From JBFWUM01 sp050247255 (GTDB taxonomy: Bacteria; Acidobacteriota; Vicinamibacteria; Vicinamibacterales; UBA2999), in the NCBI GenBank assembly GCA_050247255.1, contig JBFWUM010000078.1, forward strand, positions 1 through 12,096: a stretch of DNA of 12,096 bases. Reading direction: 5' to 3'. Numbering within the stretch: the first letter of the stretch is position 1; every line of letters begins with the position of its first letter. Positions 1-7,657 of this stretch are shown here, piece after piece. Made by a program: the position numbers and the translations under genes. The notes under the pieces are model-generated. The model had not been told where the DNA came from and made no database searches. It worked only from the letters and a program-made list of their open reading frames with translations.

Positions 1-126
1 CAGTACATCAACGAGTTCGGCAAGGTCATCGCCAACGCCGACACGATCATCCTGCCGAGCAACGTTGCCGACGTGGCGTCGATGATCACGACCGCCATGC
101 AGGTGGTCAACCAGCGGAAGGCCTAG
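1..126 (+). CDS. C-terminal fragment, possibly SPFH/band-7 (stomatin/flotillin-like) membrane protein
   Basis: Only the last 41 codons are present; the frame is open from base 1 and ends at TAG 124-126. The visible tail has a short stretch of the type ANADTIILPSN followed by an amphipathic helix rich in Ala, Met and Val (VADVASMITTAMQVV). This resembles the end of SPFH-domain proteins, in which a '...ADTIILPS...' strand closes the domain before a C-terminal helix. SPFH proteins form membrane-associated oligomeric scaffolds in bacteria. The identification rests on this short tail and on memory of the family, so another helical protein cannot be excluded. The stop lies 7 nt before the symporter start, so the two genes are probably co-transcribed. 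Confidence 0.5.
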   Translation, partial: QYINEFGKVIANADTIILPSNVADVASMITTAMQVVNQRKA

Positions 127-133
127 CGCCCGC

Positions 134-1489
134 ATGGACACACTGCACGGCTGGATCCTCGCAGCCGACACCTTCGTCTGGGGACCGCCGCTGCTCGTCC
201 TGCTGTTCGGGACCCACATCTTCCTCACCATCCGCACCGGCGTCATGCAGCGCCACCTGTTCACCGCGATCAGGCTGTCGGTGACGGCGGAGCAGGGGGC
301 CGCGGGTGACGTCAGCCCGTTCGCCGCGTTGACGACGGCGCTGGCCGCCACCATCGGCACCGGCAACATCGTCGGCGTCGCGACCGCGGTGAGCCTGGGC
401 GGGCCGGGGGCGGTGCTCTGGATGTGGCTGACCGGCGTCCTCGGCATGGCGACGAAATACAGCGAGGCGCTGCTGGCCGTGAAGTACCGCGTCAGGACGG
501 CCGACGGCACCATGCTCGGCGGCCCGATGTACGCGCTCGAGAAGGGGCTCGGGCTGAAGTGGCTGGCGGTCCTGTTCGCGCTGTTCACCGTGATCGCCTC
601 GTTCGGCATCGGCAACATGGTCCAGGCGAACTCGATCTCGACGCTGGCGGCCAGCACGATGGGCATCGGTGTGCAGATCACCGGCGTCGTCCTCATGCTG
701 CTCACGGCGGTCGTCATCCTCGGCGGACTGAAATCGATCGCCAGGGTCTGCGAGCTGCTGGTGCCGTTCATGGCGATCGGCTACGTTGCCGGCTGTCTCG
801 CCATCCTGGCGGCGAACTCGAGCCTGCTGTGGCCCGCCGTGCAGTTGATCGTCTCGAGCGCCTTCAGCCCCACGGCGGCGGCGGGTGGGTTCATCGGCGC
901 CACGGTGGTCACAGCGGCCCGTTACGGCGTGGCCCGGGGCCTCTTCTCCAACGAGTCCGGGCTCGGCTCCGCGCCGATTGTCGCGGCGGCGGCACAAAGC
1001 CGGAACCCGGTGCGGCAGGCGCTCGTCTCGGCGACCGGCACCTTCTGGGACACGGTGGTGGTGTGCCTGCTGTCAGGCCTCGTCATCGTGACGTCCATCC
1101 TCGGGCAGCCGGAGATCGGCGCACTGACCGGCGCGGAGCTCACGGCTGCCGCCTTCCGCGAGGCGCTGCCCACGTTCGGGCCGCTGCTGCTGACGTTCGG
1201 GCTGCTGACGTTCGTCTTCTCGACAATCCTCGGCTGGTCGTACTACGGCGAACGCGCGGCTGAGTACCTGTGGGGCAAGCGGATGATCCTTCCGTACCGC
1301 CTGCTCTGGGTGCTGGCCGTCTACGCCGGGTCGGTCGCGTCGCTCAACTTCGTCTGGGACTTTTCCGACCTCGCCAACGGCCTGATGGCCGTCCCCAACC
1401 TGGTGGCGCTCCTCCTGCTCTCGAACGTCGTGGCCGCCGACACGCGCCGCTACCTGGCGAGCGGCAATCTGGAGATGACGGGCGACTAG
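134..1489 (+). CDS. Alanine/glycine:cation symporter (AGCS family, sodium:alanine symporter)
   Basis: A 451-residue, strongly hydrophobic protein of normal length for AGCS transporters, which import small neutral amino acids with Na+ or H+ across the inner membrane. Family hallmarks are visible. The segment GTGNIVGVA begins at residue 75. The GGPGAVLWMW motif begins at residue 89 and is followed by the conserved MATKYSE...VKYR stretch. The highly typical FSNESGLGSAP occupies residues 271-281 and is preceded by Y-G-V-A-R-G. About ten or eleven hydrophobic helices are spread along the whole length, and nothing looks truncated. The ATG at 134 lies 7 nt after the upstream stop; a purine-rich GGAAGG (116-121) is rather far for a ribosome site, so coupling to the upstream gene is likely. 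The substrate (alanine versus glycine) cannot be told from sequence. It shares strand with the carboxylase operon but is separated from it by 32 nt, so its link to those genes is uncertain. Confidence 0.93.
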   Translation: MDTLHGWILAADTFVWGPPLLVLLFGTHIFLTIRTGVMQRHLFTAIRLSVTAEQGAAGDVSPFAALTTALAATIGTGNIVGVATAVSLGGPGAVLWMWLTGVLGMATKYSEALLAVKYRVRTADGTMLGGPMYALEKGLGLKWLAVLFALFTVIASFGIGNMVQANSISTLAASTMGIGVQITGVVLMLLTAVVILGGLKSIARVCELLVPFMAIGYVAGCLAILAANSSLLWPAVQLIVSSAFSPTAAAGGFIGATVVTAARYGVARGLFSNESGLGSAPIVAAAAQSRNPVRQALVSATGTFWDTVVVCLLSGLVIVTSILGQPEIGALTGAELTAAAFREALPTFGPLLLTFGLLTFVFSTILGWSYYGERAAEYLWGKRMILPYRLLWVLAVYAGSVASLNFVWDFSDLANGLMAVPNLVALLLLSNVVAADTRRYLASGNLEMTGD

Positions 1490-1521
1490 CGATCGTCTGT
1501 AAGTAGTAGAATCAAGGCACT

Positions 1522-3069
1522 TTGCGCAAGATTCTGGTGGCCAACCGCGGCGAGATCGCGGTGCGGATCATCCGCGCGTGCCGGGACATGGGCATTGCCA
1601 CGGTCGCGGTCTACTCCGAGTGCGATCGCGCCGCCCGCCACGTTCGCATGGCGGACGAGGCGTATGCGATCGGCTCGAGCGCGCCCGGCGACAGCTACCT
1701 GCGCATCGACCGCATCGTCGACGCCGCGACGGCGAGCGGGGCGGATGCGGTGCATCCCGGTTATGGCTTCCTCGCCGAGAATGCCGGCCTCGCGGCGGCG
1801 TGCGCAGATGCCGGCCTCACGTTCATCGGCCCGAGTACAGCGGCCATCGAGCTGATGGGGAGCAAGACCGCGGCGCGCGCCGCGGCGGTGGCCGCCGGCG
1901 TGCCGGTCGTTCCCGGCACCGAGGCGTCGATTGCCGCGGACGTTCCGGACAGCGACATCGCCGCGGTGGCGGCGCGCATTGGCTACCCGGTGATGATCAA
2001 GGCGGTCGCCGGCGGCGGCGGCAAGGGGATGCGGGTCGTGGCCAGCGAGGCGGAGCTCGCCGGCGCCGTCCGCGCGGCACGCTCCGAGGCGCAGTCGTCG
2101 TTTGGCGACGCGGCCGTCTACCTGGAGCGCCGGCTGATCCGCCCGCGTCACGTCGAGGTCCAGGTGCTCGCCGACCATCGCGGCACGGTCGTGCCGTTCG
2201 TCGAGCGCGAGTGCTCCATCCAGCGCCGTCACCAGAAGGTTGTCGAGGAAACGCCGTCGGTGGCCGTGTCGCCATCGCTGCGCCAGCGCATGCTCGACGC
2301 GGCCGCCGCTGTGGCGCGCCATGCCGGGTACACCAACGCCGGGACGATCGAGTTTCTGCTCGATGAAACGGGGGAGTTCTACTTCCTCGAGATGAACACG
2401 CGGCTGCAGGTCGAGCACCCGATCACCGAGATGGTGACCGGCATCGACCTCGTGCAGTGGCAGATCAGGATCGCGCGCGGCGAGCGGCTGGATGCCGGGA
2501 CTGAAGTCCCGGGCTCGGGGATTGACGCGGCCGCCGTTCGCAGCGCCCGCGGCCATGCCATCGAATGCCGCATCTATGCCGAGGACCCGGACGCCGGCTT
2601 CCTGCCGTCGCCCGGCCGCATCGCCGGGCTGCGCGTCCCCGGCGGCCCGGGCATTCGCGATGACAGCGGCGCCGAAGCGGGGGACACCATCCCGATCTTC
2701 TACGACCCGCTGGTGTCGAAGCTGATTGCGTGGGGCGCCGACCGGTCGCAGGCGATCCGCCGGATGGCCCGCGCGCTCGGCGAATACGACGTCGTGGGAA
2801 TCCGCACGACGCTCCCGTTTTTCCGCTGGCTGCTGGCGCAGCCGGCGTTCCATGAGGGGGAGTTTCACACCGGCTATCTGGACGAGCTCTTGCAGCAGCG
2901 GGCCGGCGAGCCATTTTCCGCGGCCGATCTGTCCCTCGAAGAGGTCGCAGCGGTCGCCGCCGCCCTCTACGTGAGCCGCCGGTCCGCCTTCGCGCCTGAC
3001 CGGCGCTTCGGCGAGACGGCCCCGAGCCTGTGGAAGGAACGGGGCCGGGCTGAGGGACTGCGCGGGTGA
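1522..3069 (+). CDS. accC: Biotin carboxylase subunit of acetyl-/acyl-CoA carboxylase
   Basis: An ATP-grasp enzyme that carboxylates the biotin of a carrier protein using ATP and bicarbonate, the first half-reaction of acyl-CoA carboxylases. The protein opens with MRKILVANRGEIAVRIIRAC, the standard N-terminus, which fixes the rare TTG start at 1522: an in-frame TAG lies at 1507-1509 and no ATG or GTG is available. A weak AAGG (1514-1517) precedes it. HPGYGFLAEN and the glycine-rich ATP loop GGGGKGMR (residues 164-171) are intact. ERECSIQRRHQKVVEE and EMNTRLQVEH (E290, N292, R294, catalytic-region E298) match the E. coli active site with an offset of two. RGHAIECRIYAEDP and FLPSPG follow. At 515 residues it is longer than the roughly 450 of E. 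coli AccC. About 65 extra residues at the C-terminus resemble the linker of alpha subunits that carry biotin domains. About ten extra residues lie near residues 324-335 (see the palindrome at 2495). No carboxyltransferase is in the window, so acetyl-CoA and propionyl-CoA remain equally open as substrates. Confidence 0.93.
   Translation: MRKILVANRGEIAVRIIRACRDMGIATVAVYSECDRAARHVRMADEAYAIGSSAPGDSYLRIDRIVDAATASGADAVHPGYGFLAENAGLAAACADAGLTFIGPSTAAIELMGSKTAARAAAVAAGVPVVPGTEASIAADVPDSDIAAVAARIGYPVMIKAVAGGGGKGMRVVASEAELAGAVRAARSEAQSSFGDAAVYLERRLIRPRHVEVQVLADHRGTVVPFVERECSIQRRHQKVVEETPSVAVSPSLRQRMLDAAAAVARHAGYTNAGTIEFLLDETGEFYFLEMNTRLQVEHPITEMVTGIDLVQWQIRIARGERLDAGTEVPGSGIDAAAVRSARGHAIECRIYAEDPDAGFLPSPGRIAGLRVPGGPGIRDDSGAEAGDTIPIFYDPLVSKLIAWGADRSQAIRRMARALGEYDVVGIRTTLPFFRWLLAQPAFHEGEFHTGYLDELLQQRAGEPFSAADLSLEEVAAVAAALYVSRRSAFAPDRRFGETAPSLWKERGRAEGLRG
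2495..2512 (+). repeat. Palindrome inside accC coinciding with an in-frame insertion
   Basis: CCGGGACT (2495-2502) and AGTCCCGG (2505-2512) are perfect 8-base inverted arms separated by GA. The palindrome lies in the codons for residues 325-331 of the biotin carboxylase. Between the IRIARGERL and RGHAIECR blocks this protein has 19 residues where E. coli AccC, from memory, has about nine, so the palindrome sits where sequence has been gained. It may be a copy of a dispersed palindromic repeat tolerated in a surface loop. Whether the motif recurs in the genome cannot be seen here. Confidence 0.5.
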
Positions 3070-3575
3070 AGCTGGCGGTCGAGGTCGGCGGACGCTCGCG
3101 GACGGTCGAGATTCGCCGGGGCAACGGCAGCGAGGTCATCGAGGTCGATGGCCGGCGCGTCGAGATCGATCTGGTTGAGGGGGACCACGGCTGGTCGATG
3201 CTCCTCGGTCGGAATAGCTACCAGGTGGCGTGTGCGGACGAGGCCGGCGGCGTCACCATGGTGCACGTCAACGGCCGGGCCATCCCGGCGGTCGTGACCG
3301 GCGCCGGCCACTTTGGCGCCGCGGCGCGGCGGGCGCGTGGTGTGCCCGCCGGCGGCGACGGGCCGCAGCGGCTGGTCGCGCCGATGCCGGGGCGCATCGT
3401 CAAGCTGCTCGCGCAGCCGGGCGAGGACGTGGCGGCGCGGCAGGGGATCGTGGTGATCGAGGCGATGAAGATGGAGAACGAGCTCCGCTCGCCGAAGGCC
3501 GGCACGGTCCGCGAGATTACGGTGAAGGAAGGCGCGTCCGTCGAGGCGGGCGCGGTGCTGGCGATCGTCGAATGA
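3066..3575 (+). CDS. Biotin carboxyl carrier protein (biotin/lipoyl attachment domain) of acyl-CoA carboxylase
   Basis: A 169-residue carrier protein whose biotin shuttles carboxyl groups from the biotin carboxylase to a carboxyltransferase. The C-terminal 75 or so residues form a biotinyl domain: VAPMPGRIVKLL, then the biotinylation motif EAMKMEN with acceptor Lys135, then SPKAGTVREITVKEGASVEAG. The N-terminal 90 or so residues (strand-rich, with EVDGRRVEIDL and YQVACAD) resemble the barrel that links biotin carboxylase to the biotin domain in single-chain alpha subunits. They lack the Ala/Pro-rich linker of E. coli AccB. The gene therefore looks like the C-terminal half of a PccA/AccA3-type alpha subunit encoded as a separate chain. 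The GTG start at 3066 overlaps the accC stop in a GTGA arrangement. A good GAGGG (3052-3056) lies 9 nt upstream. No symbol is given because it is not a canonical AccB. Confidence 0.92.
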   Translation: MKLAVEVGGRSRTVEIRRGNGSEVIEVDGRRVEIDLVEGDHGWSMLLGRNSYQVACADEAGGVTMVHVNGRAIPAVVTGAGHFGAAARRARGVPAGGDGPQRLVAPMPGRIVKLLAQPGEDVAARQGIVVIEAMKMENELRSPKAGTVREITVKEGASVEAGAVLAIVE

Positions 3576-6500
3576 AGCGCATTCTCGGACACCCGATCAC
3601 GCAGCGGACGCGCACCATCGTGCGGCGCGTCGTGATCACGTGCGCCGTCATCCTGGCCGTCGCCTTGGTCACGACGCTCACCGTCGACCTCGGCCCGGCG
3701 CTGCGCGAGCAGGCCGAGCGCGGCGGCTCCGCCTACATCCAGCGGCCGATGCGCATCGGCCGCCTCGGCGTCCTGCTCTGGCGCGGCCGCTTCTTCGTCG
3801 AGGACCTGGTCATCGAGGGGCTCACGCCCGAATCGCGCCCGTTCCTCACGGCGAAGCGCATCGACATCTCCATGCCGTGGAGCACGCTGTTCAACCGCCG
3901 CGTCGTCTTTGATGCCATCGAGATGACCGACTGGCGGATGTACGTCGAGACGCTGCCCGACGGCCGCCACAACTTCCCGAAGTTCACGCGCGACACGCCG
4001 CGCCAGCGCAGCGCCTGGACGACGACCCTCCAGTACGTGCGCGCCCATCGCGGCGAGTTCATGTACGAGGACCACGGCACGCCGTGGAGCGTCGTCTCGC
4101 GCAACCTCGACGTCATCGTCGCGCGGCCGACGAGCGAGTACCGCGGATCGGCGAGCTTCTCGAACGGCACCGTGCTCATCCAGGAGTACGAGCCGATGCG
4201 CGCCGACATGGAGACGACCTTCCGCATCGTCGACGGCACGATCGTCCTCGACGACATCGACCTGCGGACCGACGGCGCGGTCTCGCGGCTGACCGGCGTG
4301 GTCGACGCCGCCCGCTGGCCGGAGCAGACGTACCAGATCCAGTCGCACTACGACTTCCCGACGATGCGGAAGATCTTCTTCGCCCGCGACAACTTCGAGC
4401 TGTCGGGGGAAGGGGATTTCACCGGCACGTTCCACCTGTTCCGCGAGGTGATCGACGGCCGCTCGCGCACGGGACGCGAGCTGCAGGGGACGTTCACGAG
4501 CCGTGAGCTCGGCGTTGACGACTACCGTTTCCAGGACCTGAACGGGCAGGTCCGCTGGGTGCCTGAATCGCTCAAGGTGACCGACGCGTCCGCCTCGCTC
4601 TATGGCGGCACAGCGGACTTCACCTACACCATGGCGCCACTCGGCGATCGCGCGGTACGCCCAACCTACGCCTTCGACGCGCAGTACGCCGACGTCGACC
4701 TGAACAGGTTCACCGACTTCCTCGAGCTGCGCGGCATCCGGCTGGCCGGCCGGGCGTCGGGCCGCAACCTGCTCGAGTGGCCGTCCGGCCAGTTTGCGCA
4801 GGCGAGGGGCGCCGGCGACGTCCACGTCACGCCTCCGGCCGGCCGCCGCGTCATGACCCGCGTGCCGCTCGCCGAGATTTCCCCCGGGGTGGACGAGGCC
4901 GTGCCGCTGGCGCTCTTCGATCGCACACCGCTCGTCGCCCCGGTCCCGGTCGCCGCCGACCTCTCCTATTCGTACAACGCGGACGATGTGGAGCTGACGG
5001 CCGGCCGCTTCGCGACGCCGGAGACCTTCGTGGAGTTCGAGGGGCGCACGGCCTATGGCGAGGCGTCGCTCATCCCCTTCCACGTCACCAGCGCCGACTG
5101 GCAGGCGAGCGACCGTTTCCTGGCCGGCCTGATGACGGCCTTCGGGGCGCCGACCAGCGCCATCCCGATCGGCGGCTACGGCACGTTCGACGGGACGATG
5201 GAGGGGAGCTTCGGGCAGCCGCGGATCACCGGCATGTTTGCCGGCGAGCGGATGCGCGCCTTCGACGTCGTCTGGGGCTCGGCGCGCGGCGGCGTCGTCA
5301 TCGAGAACAGCTACGCCGACGTGAGCGACGTGGTGATCAGCGCCGGCGACTCGCAAATCACCACCAGCGGGCGCTTCTCGCTCGGCTATCCCCGCCGCGA
5401 CGGCGGCGAGGAGATCAACGCCATCGTCCGCATCATCCGGCGGCCGCTCGTCGACCTGAAGCATGCCTTCGAGCTGGACGATTACGACGTCGAGGGACTC
5501 TTCTCGGGCGAGTTCCACGTCTACGGCCGCTACACCGCGCCGCTCGGCTTCGGCAACATGGCGATCGTCGACGGCGTGGCCTACGGTGAAGCGTTCCAGA
5601 CGGCGCAGGCCGGGCTGCGGCTGGAAGGCGAGGGGGTGCGGCTCGACAACATCGCCATCGTCAAGAGCAGCGGCCGCGGCACCGGCGCCGCCTACGTCGG
5701 CTTCGACGGCACCTACTCGTTCAACTTCGACGCCGAGCGCATCCCGGTGGGCTCGCTGGCCCTCGCCTCCGGCGCGAGCACCCCGCCGCTCTCCGGCGTC
5801 CTCGACTTCGCGGCCAGCGGCAGCGGCACCTTCGACGTGCCGCGCTACGACGTCCGCGGCACGGTGCGCGACCTGTTCGTCGGCGACGAAGGCATCGGGC
5901 AGGTGGCGGGGCAGATCAACATCAACGGCGACCTGCTGACGACGCGCATCGAAGCGGCGTCGCCGCGCCTGGCCGTGTCGGGCTCGGGCCAGGTGGAGCT
6001 GTCGGCGATGGACGCCGACCTGCTGTTCAACGTCGCCGACACCTCGCTGGATCCCTACATCCGCGCCTTCCAGCCGGACCTGTCGCCGTTCACCAGCGCC
6101 ATTGCCAGCGGCAACATCCGCGTCACCGGGCCGCTCAACAACATCGACGAGCTGCTGGTGGAGACGACGGTCGATCGGCTGGAGATCCGCTTCTTCGACT
6201 ACCGCATCGTCAACGCGCAGCCGATCGAGCTGGCGCTCGACCGCCACTCCATTCGCGTGCCCGACCTGCGGCTGGTGGGCGAGGATACCGAGCTGAACGT
6301 CTCGGGGGTCGTCAACCTGCACGACGAGCGGATCGCCATGCGCGCCGACGGCACCGCGAACTTCGGCATCCTGCAGGGGTTGATGCCGAACATCCGGAGC
6401 TCGGGCCGCGCCGTGGTCGCGGCAACCTTCGAGGGGCCGATGCGCGACCCGCTCGTCAACGGGACGATGACGCTCGACAACGGGCGGCTGCGGCACTTTG

Positions 6501-7657
6501 ACCTGCCGCACGCGCTGGAGAACGTGTCGGGTGTCATCCGCTTCGACTCGCGCGGCATCCAGCTCGACGAGTTGACGGCGCGGCTGGGCGGCGGTCCGGT
6601 GCAGTTCAGCGGCGGCATCGGCATCGAGTCGTACCGGCCCGGACGCATCGACATGACGCTCGGCGGCCAGAACATGCGGCTGCGCTTCCCGGAGGGGATG
6701 ACCTCGCTCGTCGACGCGGAGCTGACGCTGCAGGGCACCATGCAGAACGCCACGCTCGGCGGCAACGTCACGGTCCGCAACGCCGTCTATCGCGGCCGGT
6801 TCGACACCGGCGGCGCCGGCGCGCTGGCGCTGGCCGGCAGCGTGACCAACACGACCGCGCCGCTGCAGCAGACGCTGCCGCTGCGCTACGACGTCCGCAT
6901 CAGCGTGCCGTCGACGCTGCGTATCGAGAACAACACCATGCAGCTCGAGGCCAACGCCGACCTGCAGCTGCGCGGCACGTTCGACCGGCCGCTGCTCATC
7001 GGCCGCGCCGACATCACCCGCGGCGACGTGACGTTCGAGGGGCGCCGCTACCAGGTGACCCGCGGCACGCTCGACTTCAACAACCCGACGCGCATCGATC
7101 CGTTCTTCGACGTGGAGCTGGAAACGCGCGTACGGGTGCCGGATCAGACCTACCGGGTGACGGCCCGCGCCGTCGGCACCATCGACCGCTTCACCCCGGA
7201 GTTCACCTCCGATCCGCCGCTGTCGGAGGTCGAGGTGCTGAGCCTGCTGTTCGGCGACGTCTCGCCGGGGCAGGACGTCGAGTTCCGGCAGTACGCCGCG
7301 GTGACGCCGCAGCAGCAGCTGCTGCGCGAGCGGGCCACGCGCGCGCTGACCGGCACCCTGTCCGCGGAGGTGGGCCGCGTCGTGGAGCAGACGTTCGGCG
7401 TCGACACGTTCCAGCTGACGCCGTCACTCGTGGATCCGAACGCCCAGTCGTCGCGTCTCGACCCGGCGGCCCGGCTGACCATCGGCAAGCGGCTGTCGGA
7501 CCGGATCTACCTGACCTACTCGCGCAGCCTCTCCTCGTCGACGCGCGACCAGATCATCCTGCTCGAATACGATCAGACGGATCGGTTCTCGTGGATCCTG
7601 TCGCGGAACGAGGACCGGACGTATGCGCTGGACGTCAGGGTGAGACACGTATTTTGA
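3572..7657 (+). CDS. tamB: TamB/AsmA-like translocation and assembly module protein (DUF490)
   Basis: A 1361-residue envelope protein, slightly longer than E. coli TamB (about 1260). TamB is anchored in the inner membrane, spans the periplasm as a long hydrophobic-groove beta structure, contacts an Omp85 protein, and is implicated in phospholipid transport and in assembly of some outer-membrane proteins. The N-terminus has basic residues and one membrane helix (about residues 20-37). An AsmA-like block follows (LTAKRIDISMPWSTLFNRR). A long run of repeating beta-strand units fills the middle. The conserved TamB C-terminal domain occupies roughly the last 340 residues: GDVTFEGRRYQVTRGTLDFN, then RIDPFFDVELETRV near 1172-1185, then PPLSEVEVLSLLFGD. 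The protein ends in an aromatic residue (RVRHVF). The ATG at 3572 overlaps the carrier-gene stop (ATGA), and the true N-terminus with its membrane helix supports this start over longer in-frame extensions. The adjacent Omp85 gene is the expected partner. Confidence 0.9.
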   Translation: MKRILGHPITQRTRTIVRRVVITCAVILAVALVTTLTVDLGPALREQAERGGSAYIQRPMRIGRLGVLLWRGRFFVEDLVIEGLTPESRPFLTAKRIDISMPWSTLFNRRVVFDAIEMTDWRMYVETLPDGRHNFPKFTRDTPRQRSAWTTTLQYVRAHRGEFMYEDHGTPWSVVSRNLDVIVARPTSEYRGSASFSNGTVLIQEYEPMRADMETTFRIVDGTIVLDDIDLRTDGAVSRLTGVVDAARWPEQTYQIQSHYDFPTMRKIFFARDNFELSGEGDFTGTFHLFREVIDGRSRTGRELQGTFTSRELGVDDYRFQDLNGQVRWVPESLKVTDASASLYGGTADFTYTMAPLGDRAVRPTYAFDAQYADVDLNRFTDFLELRGIRLAGRASGRNLLEWPSGQFAQARGAGDVHVTPPAGRRVMTRVPLAEISPGVDEAVPLALFDRTPLVAPVPVAADLSYSYNADDVELTAGRFATPETFVEFEGRTAYGEASLIPFHVTSADWQASDRFLAGLMTAFGAPTSAIPIGGYGTFDGTMEGSFGQPRITGMFAGERMRAFDVVWGSARGGVVIENSYADVSDVVISAGDSQITTSGRFSLGYPRRDGGEEINAIVRIIRRPLVDLKHAFELDDYDVEGLFSGEFHVYGRYTAPLGFGNMAIVDGVAYGEAFQTAQAGLRLEGEGVRLDNIAIVKSSGRGTGAAYVGFDGTYSFNFDAERIPVGSLALASGASTPPLSGVLDFAASGSGTFDVPRYDVRGTVRDLFVGDEGIGQVAGQININGDLLTTRIEAASPRLAVSGSGQVELSAMDADLLFNVADTSLDPYIRAFQPDLSPFTSAIASGNIRVTGPLNNIDELLVETTVDRLEIRFFDYRIVNAQPIELALDRHSIRVPDLRLVGEDTELNVSGVVNLHDERIAMRADGTANFGILQGLMPNIRSSGRAVVAATFEGPMRDPLVNGTMTLDNGRLRHFDLPHALENVSGVIRFDSRGIQLDELTARLGGGPVQFSGGIGIESYRPGRIDMTLGGQNMRLRFPEGMTSLVDAELTLQGTMQNATLGGNVTVRNAVYRGRFDTGGAGALALAGSVTNTTAPLQQTLPLRYDVRISVPSTLRIENNTMQLEANADLQLRGTFDRPLLIGRADITRGDVTFEGRRYQVTRGTLDFNNPTRIDPFFDVELETRVRVPDQTYRVTARAVGTIDRFTPEFTSDPPLSEVEVLSLLFGDVSPGQDVEFRQYAAVTPQQQLLRERATRALTGTLSAEVGRVVEQTFGVDTFQLTPSLVDPNAQSSRLDPAARLTIGKRLSDRIYLTYSRSLSSSTRDQIILLEYDQTDRFSWILSRNEDRTYALDVRVRHVF

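Noticed and set aside
1507..1512. TAGAAT as a -10 box for the carboxylase operon
   Set aside because: No -35-like hexamer at the right distance (1484-1489 is GACTAG), and transcription would start almost at the start codon; too weak to call.
1486..2868. Antisense open frame of about 460 codons opposite accC
   Set aside because: Low-complexity Arg/Ala/Asp/His composition, and it lies opposite a well conserved enzyme.
3230..3571. In-frame upstream extension of tamB
   Set aside because: It would overlap most of the carrier gene; the ATG at 3572 in an ATGA overlap gives a proper membrane anchor.
3218..6511. Antisense open frame of almost 1,100 codons opposite tamB
   Set aside because: Long antisense frames are expected in GC-rich genes with strong third-position bias; the translation is Arg/Asp/His-rich, has no domain, and the + strand frame is clearly TamB.
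7591..7656. In-frame upstream extension of bamA
   Set aside because: It overlaps the tamB end by 67 nt and would bury the signal peptide behind 22 unrelated residues.
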